Assembly (NCBI GenBank): GCA_029891345.1 | Contig: CM056999.1 | Span: forward strand, 30,934,418-30,998,417 | DNA: 64,000 nucleotides | Origin: Dryococelus australis | Taxonomy: Eukaryota; Arthropoda; Insecta; Phasmatodea; Phasmatidae | Direction of reading: 5' to 3' | Notes under the pieces: generated by a model | What the model was told of the DNA's origin: nothing | The model's database searches: none | The model's input: only the letters and a program-made list of their open reading frames with translations | Shown here: positions 50,415 to 61,739 of the stretch, piece after piece | How the letters are laid out: the number at the start of each line of letters is the position of its first letter | Position numbering within the stretch: position 1 is the first letter of the stretch | Translations under genes and position numbers: made by a program

Positions 50415-50620
50415 GCAGATCTCGCACCGGTATTCAAGGACGTCGGTGTGGCGGACGTCATTACAGCCTACACAGGCGTAGTAAAACTGGCGGTGGCAAC
50501 GTGAACACTCAGTTCAAAGAATCTCTTCTCCGGGGCATTCTGTCTTAGTGCATTAGTTTGGGAGGGCATCCACAGTTTCCTCAGAGTGCTTCCGCATGAC
50601 CTCGTTGTGGTGTCCGACAT
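50415..50620 (-). pseudogene. Copy B ORF1 start with PHD-like finger
   Basis: It starts ATGTCGGAC (Met-Ser-Asp), as in copies C and D. After about 36 codons and a frameshift comes ECSRCHRQFYYACVGC...HTDVLEYRCEIC (50507-50415). This is the second half of a PHD finger in which the zinc-binding His is replaced by Tyr. It aligns with finger 1 of copy C (RYTDSLEYRCASC). Finger 2, capsid and the rest are lost by truncation. Confidence 0.65.
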
Positions 50621-50729
50621 CTTTGTAGTTTTCTTGAGCATCATGGGGTGTTCTCCGACTCCCCGAAGTCTGGTCTGGGTTTTCTTTTAGCCCTCGTCCG
50701 GCCTAATTTGTTTCCAAAATACGATGGGC

Positions 50730-50747
50730 GCCCCACGTTGGGTGCCA
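50730..50747 (-). other. Primer-binding site of copy B (tRNA-Lys type)
   Basis: The minus strand reads TGGCACCCAACGTGGGGC, matching the complement of the tRNA-Lys(CTT) 3' end at 17 of 18 bases. Confidence 0.8.
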
Positions 50748-52771
50748 AAAAGTACCCTCCTTGACACGTAACAGTCCCAGCTGTCTGACTGTCCCTGCCA
50801 TAGGTGACTTACTCTATGCTAGGCGAGTCACATTTCAAGGTGGCTTATTCTGATCTGGGCACAGGGGCCTGCCTGGTATACAATACGGGCCTAGTGGGTC
50901 GGCGAGTCGTACAAATTCTGGCTTGACAACCTTTATACAGTTGGGTGCATGCTTAGACGATAGTGCAATAGGGCGGCAAGATGATTGGGTGCGTGCCTGC
51001 ACACTTTCGGTTCCCTCTACCGGAGTTGCACTCGACTGGGGGGTGATAGGCTCTGGTGCAGTGGCCGGCTGCGGTTCTGGAATGCTGGTAGGTCGTATGC
51101 CAAATAGCGCCTCCTGCACTGCACTATAGGGTGGTATCCTTTCGATACCATGGTGGGTGGCTCGAACAAGTCAACTGGCATGACGGTGGGTGCTGGTACA
51201 GTGAGGCAACTCAGTAATGCAGCTTGCTCACATGGACTAAGCAATCCGAACCCGCTGGGAAGGATACGTAACCTATGGGGATTTTTAGCAATAACTCTTG
51301 CCTTCTTGGCCCATCTCTCAACTCCGTCCCTACAGGTGTAAGGCATTTGGCACTAAATCGAGGCTGCAGGAGGTTGGCAGTTGACGTGTTAGTGTCTGCG
51401 TTTATGTGCAAATTACTGCCGCCAACACCGCCTCACTCTTGGCGACTCTGCTAGGTAGAGACGGGATGAGCTGTGGGGTGATGGTTGTGGGAACCGCAAA
51501 TTGTTGTCCCACGGAGGTAGGTTTCCCTGCACCAGAATGCAACCCTCTCAGCACCACCAGTGAGCGGTGAGAGTTGAGCACCCTGGCTGGCAAGTCTATC
51601 CCACTAGGAGCGTACCTAGTATCGTGGCTCTACCATTCCTCCCACTTGGTTAAAGGAACGGGTGGCCTTCCAATAATGGTAAGGTGAGGGTCCATTGGTC
51701 AATGGTCTCCCGGACTCCAGGAAGATCCCGGACTCCAGGAAGATCCCGTCCTCAGAACCACAAAGTGAGCAAATAGATGGGGGGGGGGGGGGGCCACCTT
51801 GAGCTGGCAAGCCAACTTCCATGGGATGGTATCCTAGTTTCATGGCTCTTTCATTCACTGCCGGGGCAGAGAATGGGTGGACTTCCCAGCATGTGCTGGT
51901 GTGTTGTTTGTGTGCATTCGGAAAAGCAAAACCCAGTCTCCTGCTGCATCCTCCAGCTCCGATATGACACAGGGAAGGAGCGGGGAGTGACAGTCAAGAA
52001 AACTGGTAAGATTGATGGTTATTATCCAAAGGAAATAAACACAGAACACACATGGCAGAGGTGCTATTTCCTAATTCCCCACAGGCTATGCGGAAGGTAA
52101 ACACCCTGTCATAATACAAGGGTAGGCTCCCTGTGCAAAGCTAGCAGGATAGGCATTTAGCTGGTGCATGTTTTAACCTTGGGGCAAGCTCTACTCTCAG
52201 GTGGTCTGTAAGGGACAGAAGGTGTCTATGCGTCTACTGTCGACGCCGCCGGTTCTTCCTTCGGTTAGGCGCTGGAGAGGATCATCGGCCCCATGAGGTG
52301 AGTAATGAAGTAAGGATAGGTTAGAGCCTCTGCACCAAGAGCAGGAGCGATGAGAGCTCAGGAAAGGTAATCAAGAACTGTAGCAGAACTGATGATCCGG
52401 AGGCCGGGATACATCTCGTTACATTCTCTTTGGCTATCTCTTTTTCCACTGGCATAGAGCGCCTGGAGAGGGGGAACAGCAGGTGCAAGCCCAGGGCCTA
52501 GAACCTCTGCACGTGCTGCGTAGTGGAGAGCAGTGGGATCTAGGCATCTTGCATGTGGTGGCATCCTGTGGCACACTGCTGTACTCGCCCCAGACCTTTT
52601 GCATGATCTCGGTGGCTCATCTGGCAAAATAATAAATCATTATTGGGACGATTGTCCCGGCCTGGTAGGTAAAACCATCTAGCAGGCGCGGTGGCGGCAT
52701 GACTCATGGACCAGCTATTAGGAATGCAGTTTCACTGATGAGTAGCCGTCATTTAGTATTAACAGACAAGA

Positions 52772-53000
52772 TGTCATGCATCACTACATATTAATTATGT
52801 ATTGTTCCTATCCGAGAGTTGTTTATTCAAGAGGTAATTTCCTGCTGACCACTAGACATACTATATTTGTACAAGGCAAGGCCCAGTACTGCGACAATAA
52901 ACTGTCGTCATGATCCAGCACACCTGAACTAGAGCAACCAAAACCACCACATGGACAATGTCGCAGTTCAGGCTCCAGAAAGCGGCATGCGGCAAGTGAT
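52772..53000 (+). repeat. 5' LTR of copy D, truncated
   Basis: About 230 bp beginning TGTCA match the end of the 3' LTR, including TATTGTTCCTATCCGAGAG, CTGCTGACCACTAGACA and GTCGCAGTTCAGGCTCC. Because the 3' LTR appears to continue much further left (TATA box at 57801), the 5' copy has probably lost its outer part where it meets copy B. Confidence 0.75.
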
Positions 53001-53004
53001 TTTC

Positions 53005-53022
53005 TGGCGCCCAAAGTGGGGC
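53005..53022 (+). other. Primer-binding site of copy D (tRNA-Lys type)
   Basis: TGGCGCCCAAAGTGGGGC matches the complement of the tRNA-Lys(CTT) 3' end at 17 of 18 bases and directly follows the LTR. Confidence 0.85.
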
Positions 53023-53120
53023 CTAGCATTGATTACTTTTAACCAGTACCAAACTAGCCAGGATCTATGAACCAGACTTTGGGGAGTCTTGAAACACCCC
53101 ATGGCGCCTAATCCAACACC

Positions 53121-54617
53121 ATGTCGGATGCAGACATTAGTCTGGTCGAAATGTGGACGCCAACATGTTGGACGTAGTCCCAGAGGCAGACAAGCCTGAA
53201 GAGCCACTGCCTCTGACGACCAAAGGCCAACTTTGTCTCCTGAAATTGAGCCAAGGCCCACCAGAGGGCCCAAGGCATGAATCCCAGAGACAGACAGGAA
53301 GCAACGCTATTCCATACCTATGCAAGTACAATTTCAGCAGTGCTGAGGAGCAGCCTCCTTAAGATCCCTGCCCTCGACACCCACCAGTTATGCCTGCAAG
53401 GTCACAGCTAGACGTGACCAGGCAACCCCTAGCTTGAACAAAATTTCTGTGGCGAAGTCTGCTGGACAGAGAAACCAGCCAGAAATTTCGCAGGTAAAGC
53501 CGTTATCTAGGAGCGATCCAAAACACCACAGGCGAAGGAGGTGGAAGCACCACTAGCACCTTCCCCCAACCAGTCAAAACTATTCCAGATCCAAGAATCA
53601 AGGTCAAGACGCTGACCAAGAAGCCAATCCCCGACCAAGCGGAGATGCCACCAAATGTAAACAGACCATCGAGCAACAAAGACGTTGATGCTCCAATCCT
53701 ACCTTCTGAACAAAAGGAAACATCCATAACAGTCGTGGAGGACAAGGGGCCTGTTTTCTCCCTCCTTCAGACGACATCCAAAGCACCTGGGCATCGAGCA
53801 ACAAAGACATCGACGACCAATGCAGGCTTTCCAAACAAGCAAAAGAAGCCACCAGTACCACCAAGGTTGAAAGACCTGTCTTAGTCCTCCCTCTGGTGGT
53901 CACTCCAGAATACGAGATGTCTACCAACAGACACACCTATGCCCTGATCCAGCCTTCCAAACGAGAGGAAGCCCCCATAAGAGCCATCGAGGTTGAAGGG
54001 CCTACCTTGATCCTCCCTCAGGCAGCCAATCCAGGTTCTAGGATGTCAAGTAATGAAGAAACCGATGCCCAGAAACATCCTTCCCTACAGGTGGGAAACC
54101 ATGCAGTCAAGGTCGAGGACCCAACCTTGTCTCTCCATCGCACTGCCCCTGCCATACCAAGGACATCTAGCAACAGACACACCATGTCCAGAAATGTCCT
54201 GCCCTACAGGTAGGAACCTGTACAGTAGAACTCGAGGACCTTACCTTGTCTCTCCCTCGCACTGCCCCCCAAGCAGATATTCATCCAGGAAGTCAAACCA
54301 GCTCATTGTTCCCCGATAACTGGTGGCCCATAGACGACAGCAGCCGCGGGCGATACCTCAGCGCCAGCAAACTTTCCGCGGAGGATTATGCCTGCCCATG
54401 CCTACAAGGACGCTTCAGTGCCAGGAAGATACCGAGAATCCCCTTGGAGGCCAATGTCCTGCTACATGTGACCATACCCTATCCACGTGGCCTTCAGGAA
54501 GCAGGGACGTCCGGTGAAGAACAAGCCTGCCAAGTGCAGTGCTCCCTAAATGGAGACGTAAATGGACAGCTGTCATTAAGCTACCCCACGTCAGTGACAT
54601 TCAAGTACTCGTTATAG
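53121..54617 (+). pseudogene. Copy D ORF1, repeat-bearing, decayed
   Basis: It starts ATGTCGGAT (Met-Ser-Asp) after the shared leader, then breaks up quickly. Open pieces at 53153-53362, 53645-53884, 53896-54213 and 54246-54617 are in different frames. The middle encodes a degenerate repeat of about 42 residues. No PHD finger, capsid or zinc knuckle is recognisable, so D either lost them or belongs to a subfamily with a different first ORF. The product is unknown. Confidence 0.5.
53645..54290 (+). repeat. Coding tandem repeat, about 42 codons per unit
   Basis: Five diverged units of about 125 bp follow the pattern SSN-x-x-x-D-A..P(S/T)...V..EDPTLSL..TA...PR. Shared words include ATGTC(A/T)A(G/C)CAAC, GTCGAGGACC and CCTTGTCTCTCC. 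The unit length is a multiple of three. Confidence 0.7.
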
Positions 54618-54743
54618 CCATAGAATAGCATAAGTATACTGATAGCAACCAGTTATGAACACTAGACAATGAACGTAACATTGAGGTTACATATTCCTGA
54701 AACTCTCAAAAGTGCTATCATGTAATGTTACCAGTGATAACTA

Positions 54744-56170
54744 CAGTATACCTTCTCTATTACGACCCCTCATGGTTCCCGAGAATCGGGTCGTAATAGG
54801 TCCTTAATTAAAAATTTGGAAAATTTTGGACTGATTTTGACCCACCCCTAACCCCTATGCCACCAAACTTGCTGTCGCTACAAGATGGCGGGTGGCGGCC
54901 GCCACTGCCGCCGTTACAGAGCCGGTTCACTTCCTAACAGCGTCCCGGCGTTGGGAAAACATGCTGATAGATGCTGCTCACGTCAATATGTTAAATTTAT
55001 ACGAAATATAGGCGGCGTGTTAACCTCTGCACTGCACAATGAGGCGCAATGTTTACGGGAGTATAAATATTTAGTGCTGTCTACTTGAATTTTTAATTAT
55101 CCCGAATTTTTCGTCACAAAATTTTGACATTGCCTATACACGCACACTGCCTCACTTGCCGTAATATGGTACCGGTAACATAAGAATACATTATTTTATT
55201 TGCACACACTTATCTCTATTCACTTTAAACATAAAATTGACTTCACAAGAAAAAAAAATTGCCCACCATAAAAAATTAGCATACGTATTACGTAGGTATG
55301 GGCGCACACAAACTGAAAAATAATCATTAAATAAAGGGCACTGAATTAAATTTGAAGTTATCACACATACGATGATTAAGAAACTAGTGTGAGTAATGTG
55401 CTGCTGTTTTTACAGCAAAAGAAGAGGGATAACGGAAGCGAAAAAAGACAGGGAGGGTAAGGCAGAGGCGGTGGCATGTGACTAGGACAAAGAATCATTA
55501 CTGAATGGGCCTGCAAACTCCCCCCCCCCCCCCCTTAACTTCCACGGACAATACACCAGTGTCCCCTTCTGGCATTAAGTAATTTATTGCTTCACGCTGC
55601 TTGGGACAACCAATGTCAAAGTCTATGATGGTAAAGGCCATTCATGGTAAAGTGAACAATTTTGAAAGCCCTCTCATTTGGAATAATAGTCAATAAGTAT
55701 GCTTTACTTTAGCCTTAGACGTTAACTTCAGAGTGCGGTGGAATATTTACACTGTGTTTATTACTTACATGGCGATATTTATTTAAAAAGATGTTTACAG
55801 GATTTAAAAAAAATGGCAGATAGGAAAAAGTAACCAGGCCGTTAAAAGTGCTCACTTTACAGTGAACAGCCTATAGCTTGAGGAATTCATGACCACTAAC
55901 ATCAGTAAGGGCTAGTTTTCCATAAGACTGACAACCATGGATAATAGAAACTAGTACCGCGGTTGGAGAAAATGTTTACAAAAACAAATCTGCGCATAAC
56001 TGAAACTGCGATTCAAGATACTGCGGTTGGCGAGGGATTACTGTTATCTATTTTGAGATGTGCCTCAAATTTTCAACTTTTTCGACCCAAACTTTTCACG
56101 GTTCCTCGGGATTGGGGCGTAATAGAGAGGTGGTCGTAATAAATGTGATCGTAATGAAGGGGTTTTACTG
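54744..56170. mobile_element. pogo-like (Tc1/mariner) non-autonomous element
   Basis: It is flanked by TA (54742-54743, 56171-56172). Its ends are CAGTATACCTTCTCTATTACG on the left and, as reverse complement, CAGTAAAACCCCTTCATTACG on the right. CGTAATA/TATTACG recurs near both ends, including an 11-bp perfect inverted repeat (TATTACGACCC/GGGTCGTAATA) within 60 bp of the left end. A MITE is inserted at 55632-55875. No transposase is present. It inserted into copy D. Confidence 0.8.
55632..55875. mobile_element. MITE nested in the pogo-like element
   Basis: 244 bp with inverted ends GGCCATTCATGGTAAAGTGA and AGTGCTCACTTTACAGTGAA. It shares interior words with the copy at 38727-38949 (CCCTCTCATTTG, ACACTGTGTTTATTACTTAC). 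Confidence 0.8.
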
Positions 56171-56172
56171 TA

Positions 56173-57297
56173 CATATCAAACCTAAACAGCCATCGCTAA
56201 GCTGTATTAGAAAATAAACCTGGTGAGAAATATTGCCAATAAAATATTCAGGGCACTCACTAAAGTGACAGTTGAATAATTGTAAATTTTTTGCACTATT
56301 GTCATGTTGTGTATGCTAAAGATCTATGGAATCAAGACTCATCCTTTAGCCTAGAGAATCCACGAAGATGCAATGAAATTTTCATAACCCTATCATATAT
56401 AATGTGTAACTGATGTCTAAGAAATTTCTGTTGTTTACTTTGAAATGTTTTGTGTGCCTTGTTATACCAATCAAGAGTCGAACCCAAGACTCTGAGCCAC
56501 AGAGTTTCAAAGAAATCTCTCCAAACAAACAAGGTACCATGTAAATAATTCTGAGTTGATTCAATGATGAGTGTTTTATGTGTGTATTTTTTCGGTTACC
56601 TCCGTGTGTATGTGTCCATGTAAAGTAATTTATTAAAGGGTGCTTGTTTGTAACGCTAGCTAGCCAGGCCGGGTGACGGAAGGCCCAAGGTTGGCAACCT
56701 TCTATTATGTCACACGTAACTGTTGTACCTGCTGTGAGACCCAAAGGTTAATCACAAGGTAGGTTTACTTTCCTTAACTTAATACACCACAGCAGGTATT
56801 GAGATATTTTGTTCTCCACCCCTGCCTTCCACGAGTAAGGCATGTAAATACATTTTTTCCAATGTCGTTTCATACCTACCGTGGTTTTATGTAATTTCTT
56901 TCCACAAGGTATTGTTACATGTATTATGTAATACGTAACCACAGCGCAATGCTGCCTAGAGTCAACGGCATGTATGACTATGAAGGGTGTGGGCCACCCA
57001 GTCACCGTTTCACCCTTGATGACAATCCTCACACAGGGGAAGGAACACATTAACAGGACCTCGCTCGGTGTGCTAGGTGAGATGAAGAAAGAAAGCTGGC
57101 ATGCTTGGAGTGAGTGAGACAGAGCTACGGACTTCGTTTCGCATGGCATGTTGCTGAGGCCAGCAGCCCTAGCACACAGAGAGAGGATACATACAGATGC
57201 CAACCGACAAGAACTTCAGGGGTCCGTCTTGAAAAATCTAGAACATTTTTTTGCTTTTCCTTCAAGATTCTAACTCCCAGAGAAGGGGAAACAGTTC
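56173..57297 (+). other. AT-rich 3' internal region of copy D
   Basis: No pol motif. A purine run (AGAGAAGGGGAAACAG, about 57281-57296) is a candidate polypurine tract just before the 3' LTR. A short tRNA-like word (GGGTTCGACTC on the minus strand, about 56473) lacks a properly spaced partner box. Confidence 0.4.
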
Positions 57298-58587
57298 TAC
57301 ATTCCCCCGCACCACCATGAGTCTTCGTCGTGACGGAGGTTGGGCGATTGATGCGTACCACTTTCTTGATTATTACCAAACGACTACGACTCATCAACCA
57401 TCACATATTTTTCTGTAGCCCGAGGAAGGGTTAAACCTAGAGTAATTAACAAGTGCCCAGAGGATCACTCCCAGCCTAGTGAGTGATTACAGACACGTGA
57501 GTAAACCAAGTAACTCCATTTACGAGAGCCGGCAGAATCGTCCGTGTTATGAAGGGAGATTCTAGATGCGTGAATGGGACGTTACGCAAATTGTCAAGGA
57601 AAGCACACCCCCCTCCCCCCTCAAAACACACCGAGTCACACTGAGCCGCCACCTGCCAAGAAGCAGTCAGAGCACAGCCAAAGCCAAGCGCAGCAGAAGC
57701 CAAGTGCCGGGCAGAGAGAGTAGTCACCCCCAACCCCGGCCTTGCAATAGAGGGACGTCATACCTCACACTCCAGTCTCAGCGTGGACTGACCTGCGCAC
57801 TATATATACCAGTGCATAGCCTCAACACCTCTCTACTGAAACATATGCTCTCACTGCCCTCTCCAAGAACTCCAGAGGTTTCAGAATCGCCTACCAACAG
57901 CTCCAGAGTCTGCCACCATAAATTACCAGAAGCTCCAGAGGCTTCTATTAGCAGCTCCCAGCAGCTCCAGAGACTGCCACCTCAAGCCTCCAGCAGCTCC
58001 ACAAGCTACCGTCGACGGCTACCAGCAAACTCCAGAGGCTCTGCAGAATCTACCAGACGCTCTCCAACAGTAAGCTTGCAGACCTCTGCCAAACATCTAC
58101 ACCAGTAAAAACACTTCCATCGTTGTTCCTCCTCGTTTGATGACCACTACTACTTCTGGTAGTGGTAACTACACCTACTGCCCTTCTGGTAGTGGCCCCC
58201 TTAAGTCTCTCCTAGACACCTCAAGTTAGAGTAGCTGCGACTGAGTTGTTTTTATAGCTGTCAAAGTAATTCTATACCTAGTTAGATAAGAAGCAGGTCT
58301 CCTTCACCTGTATTACCATAGGATACTTCCGTACCACATTCTGCTTGGTAGGAGATAGTACGTGTCACATTGTTTATTACTACATAAATACGTATTGTTC
58401 CTATCCGAGAGTTGTTTATTCAAGAGGTAATTTCCTGCTGACCACTAGACACACAATATTTGTATACTGCAAGGCCTGGTACTCCAACAATAACCTGTAA
58501 TCATGATCCAGAGCACCTGACCTAGCACAACCAAAACCACATGGACCTTGTCGCAGTTCAGGCTCCAAAAAGAGACATGCGTCAAAT
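57298..58587 (+). repeat. 3' LTR of copy D (left boundary uncertain)
   Basis: The last 230 bp match the 5' LTR. A TATA box (TATATATACC, 57801-57810) about 31 bp upstream of TCAACA (about 57832) fits an LTR promoter, leaving about 750 bp of transcribed LTR. A 180-codon open frame (57566-58108), Ser/Pro/Gln-rich, arises from short CTCCAGAGG repeats and is not regarded as a gene. Confidence 0.5.
57860..58075. repeat. Short imperfect repeats (CAGCTCCAGAG type)
   Basis: About seven copies of a 20-30 bp unit containing CTCCAGAGG or CAGCTCC occur within the transcribed part of LTR D. Confidence 0.65.
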
Positions 58588-60264
58588 GAAATTTATTTAA
58601 CTCAGCAAATATATATGCTGGAGCTCATCTACAACATGTAAAAAAAAAAGCAACTCCCTCCAAATACTTATTCTAATATAAGACATACGGAACTTACAAC
58701 GTTATTATTTTCAAATACTCAGTCTTGTGTAATGTCTTTCAAGTCTCCTAATCAATTATTGTCCGTGGTATTTACAGCACATTTGAATATTGAGAAAAAG
58801 CCTAATTTCGTACACTAAACACTTTTTAAATCCTGAATTCTAACACCATATTTACACACATTTACACCTTTGCTTACTTACAACCATTTGCAGATTATAG
58901 AATTTTCACTCTTTGAAAAATTAACAAATACAAAATTCTACCACATTAATAAAAGGTTACTTTGTATGAGCTTTGAGAATTCCCTGAAATAAGTGGCATT
59001 CTATAGCTCACTCTACGTTAACTAATTATTTTCAAGGATAAATTAGTTTAGAGAATTTTTCATGAAAGCAAAATTTCAACAACGTACATTTCCACCCTAG
59101 ATACTTATTGCTAACGATTATATACATATTTACACTCTATATTTAATTAACAATACTAAACAAGTTTGAGTTTATCAAATCTCAAGTTTGGAAAATATGC
59201 ATTCTACAGCATTTTTCATGTTTTGCTTTGCTTTTATAGCCTGAGCAGTTAGGGGTCACACTTTCCCTAACAAGTCTAGCATGCAAATTTAACTACCCTA
59301 ATTTAACTGTTTACAGGTATTCTTATAGGCTTGGGCCTTAACTATTTGTGTTTCTTTCAAAAAGTCCTATAGTACACTCCGTTGAGTCTGCACATCACTC
59401 GCTGGGTGTAACGATCTTCTTATGTTTCGGCATTCACAGTTACAAAGTGTCGGAAACTAGAAGGGGTTAGCGCTATTTACTAGGGCCCAAGTCTTTCACT
59501 GGTACACTCTTCTTGAGTCACAGTCACGTGGGTTTTCAGCATGGGCACACAGTAAGTATGTTTATAACATCTGTGTACTCAAGCACTAGTCTTATTTCAA
59601 CACACATTTGACAGCAGTGAAATTATTTTTGCACTAGCACTTACTTGGAGAGGAGTCATTGATGTTTTCAGGTCTCGTTTCTGAGTCGTCCTCTCTTCCG
59701 GAGAGCCATGTGGGCAGGGTATGGCTACATGAACCTCACCGTGGGTCGCCAGGAGGAGTGTCTGTACCGACCAGGTTGTAAGGAGAGGCGGCAGTTGCAC
59801 ACCAGCATCTCTCTTTTCTGGTCCGAATGTTCCTGGGTTCCTTTCCCGATAGGGGCCTATGCGTGGTCGCTGCGCACCTGGGAGTCACCGGAACACTATT
59901 CTTTCGCGTTGGAGGTTCTTAATGTGATCACCTGGAGTCGAGGTTCTTAAGATTTCCCTACCCCAGTGACCAGATGGTGATCCATCTCTTTTGCAAGAGG
60001 ACCCACATCCGCAGGACCGACACCTTCAGGCATCAGGCGGATTCCAGGGCGGAAAGCCAGGATCTCATTCTGGACCAGATACCTGCGGGTATCTGTACTG
60101 GCGTTGCACCCTCATCCAAGAGCACGGTGATCGGGGCCTGCTGTTCCGGGCGGGCACCTCTGCTGTCTCGATCCTGGGTGAGTTTGACTGCTCCTCCCGG
60201 GTCAACTGGAGGGTCCATAGTCTGGAAGCAAGGAGCTCTGAAAATGCAGTGGCAGTCTATGGTG

Positions 60265-60465
60265 TTTCATTTGCCCTGACATCTTATGATGGCGGCTTCT
60301 CTACCTGGGAGGGAAAGAGCGGAACTCCTGATGCCCTGCTCTCTAGTCCCTCACTAGGTTGGACAGTTGCCCCGACACCTTCTAGTGGCCGTTCCTCTGT
60401 CTGGAAACGGAGAGGTGGCAATCCTAGTGCTCTGCTCTCCTCACCTTGGTGGGTTTCCACGCACT
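60265..60465. repeat. Diverged tandem repeat of about 96 bp in copy C
   Basis: Two units share TGCCCYGACA, YCTGGGAGGGAAAGAG-like and CCTRRTGCYCTGCTCTC words. Translation of the plus strand shows 32-residue units (ALLSSP), but the element's coding strand is the other one. Confidence 0.55.
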
Positions 60466-61739
60466 CTGGGGTGGCATAGATGGAACTGAGATAGATGGCA
60501 GCCTGTACTGTGACACGTCTAGCTGAGGTTCTTTGGGTTGAACCTCCTCGTGTACGGGAGAAGAAAGGGATGGGACAACGGCGCCACCTGGCGTCGTTGT
60601 CCGGTTAATAGCCTGCTCCATCCCAACTAAGGCTGTTAGTTCTTGGGGGGCCATAGGTAGGGGTACCGAGTCCTCTATCTCTGCGGAGGGGTGAGGTTCG
60701 GCAACCACATTGATTATGGGTCATGGGAGCCTCTGGATCCATTTGTCCTAAGGGCTTCGCCATTACGGGTGGTACTGTATCATGGTAGCCTCTGGTTGGA
60801 CCCACCTGTACTGAGGGCTGCCTCATGAAGCAATACGGGAGTCCAGCTCACTGGGGAACATCCGGTCTCATCTGGCTGACGTCTGCTGAATGTCGTGGTT
60901 GGGCATCGACGGCAGTGTACAGGTGGACATGCCTCTATGATGTGCCTGTCAAAGTAAAGTGTCCCTGTGAAGAAGAGAGAAGTGGTTCCTCTGTATAAAG
61001 CCTGTCAGAAGATCAGGCTCCCTGGGTGCAGAGGGCCTGAACACTGGGGTGATTTGTGGAGGGATTTTCTCCATCAGCTGTCATGTCCGACGGCCTTGGG
61101 CATGTTGAGTCTGACTACCATTTTATTTAGGTGGTGGTACAAGTGTGGGTGGGGGTTTGGGGTGACAGCAGGTTTCCTTTTGATGATTTTGGAGCTATGG
61201 AGTGCTCCTACCAGGAGTTGTGGAAGGTGGACTGTGGCAAGGGGAGGGCTAGTCTTGACCAGGTTATGTTCACAATCAACCACCAACCTCCTGTCCTCCC
61301 CCAGGAGGGTGCACCGCTGCCCGCATTCTGTCAGCCAGTACTGCAACTGTAAACACGGTTGCCCCAAGATGATTTATTCCTCGAGTTCGCAGGCAACTAG
61401 GAAGATGACTTTGCAAAATTTCTGGTGGAGATGAATGGTAAGGGTTATCTCCCCTTGTGGTTTCAGGCAGAGACTGGGTTGTGTCATAATGATAGTGTCA
61501 CGTGGGGGCCAGACTGGCTCGTTGGCACCGCGTAAGCAGGTAATTACTAATAAAATTTCCCACTGCGGCTGTATCCAGCACGGCTATGGTTATTCTATTG
61601 TTTAGGTGCACCCGAAAACAAAACTCGTTTGAGAAGTGTGTCTCACCAAGAACTTGGATCAAGAACGTGGCCTTGTTCCCCTAGTCCGGTCTTTTAATGT
61701 ACAGGCTGCGCTTCGGTGCATCTAGCACCGCGCACATGT

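Larger units (their letters stand above)
50415..52771 (-). mobile_element. LTR retroelement copy B (PHD-gag family), 3'-truncated
   Basis: The primer site at 50730-50747 defines a minus-strand element whose 5' LTR lies to its right (from about 50748; outer end unknown, at most 52771). Left of it are the leader motif (50642-50673), an ATG (50620) and the first PHD-like finger, cut off at 50415. The LTR side is GC-rich and contains an 18-bp tandem duplication (51709-51744), a poly-G run (51778-51793) and three loosely related copies of a GGTATCCTAGTTTCATGGCTC-like word (about 51130, 51605 and 51826). No second LTR was found. Confidence 0.65.
52772..58587 (+). mobile_element. LTR retroelement copy D (same family, plus strand), with nested insertions
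   Basis: A 5' LTR piece (52772-about 53000) is repeated at about 58360-58587. A primer site follows directly at 53005. Leader and Met-Ser-Asp start match copy B on the opposite strand (CCAGACT..GGGGAGTC, then ACACCCCATG). The interior holds a repeat-bearing ORF, a pogo-like element (54744-56170) that itself contains a MITE, and AT-rich DNA. Copies B and D are head to head, and D abuts copy C tail to tail. No pol is visible. Confidence 0.75.

Noticed and set aside
56465..56510. tRNA-like B box inside copy D
   Set aside because: The A-box-like word is too close for a tRNA or SINE head, and no fold was found.
57566..58108. 180-codon plus-strand ORF rich in Ser, Pro and Gln
   Set aside because: It overlaps an LTR promoter and short CTCCAGAGG repeats and has no domain; its openness follows from the repeats.
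60928..60963. Second zinc-knuckle-like pattern in copy C
   Set aside because: It lacks a proper first Cys pair, and the true knuckle aligned with copy A lies at 61789-61818.
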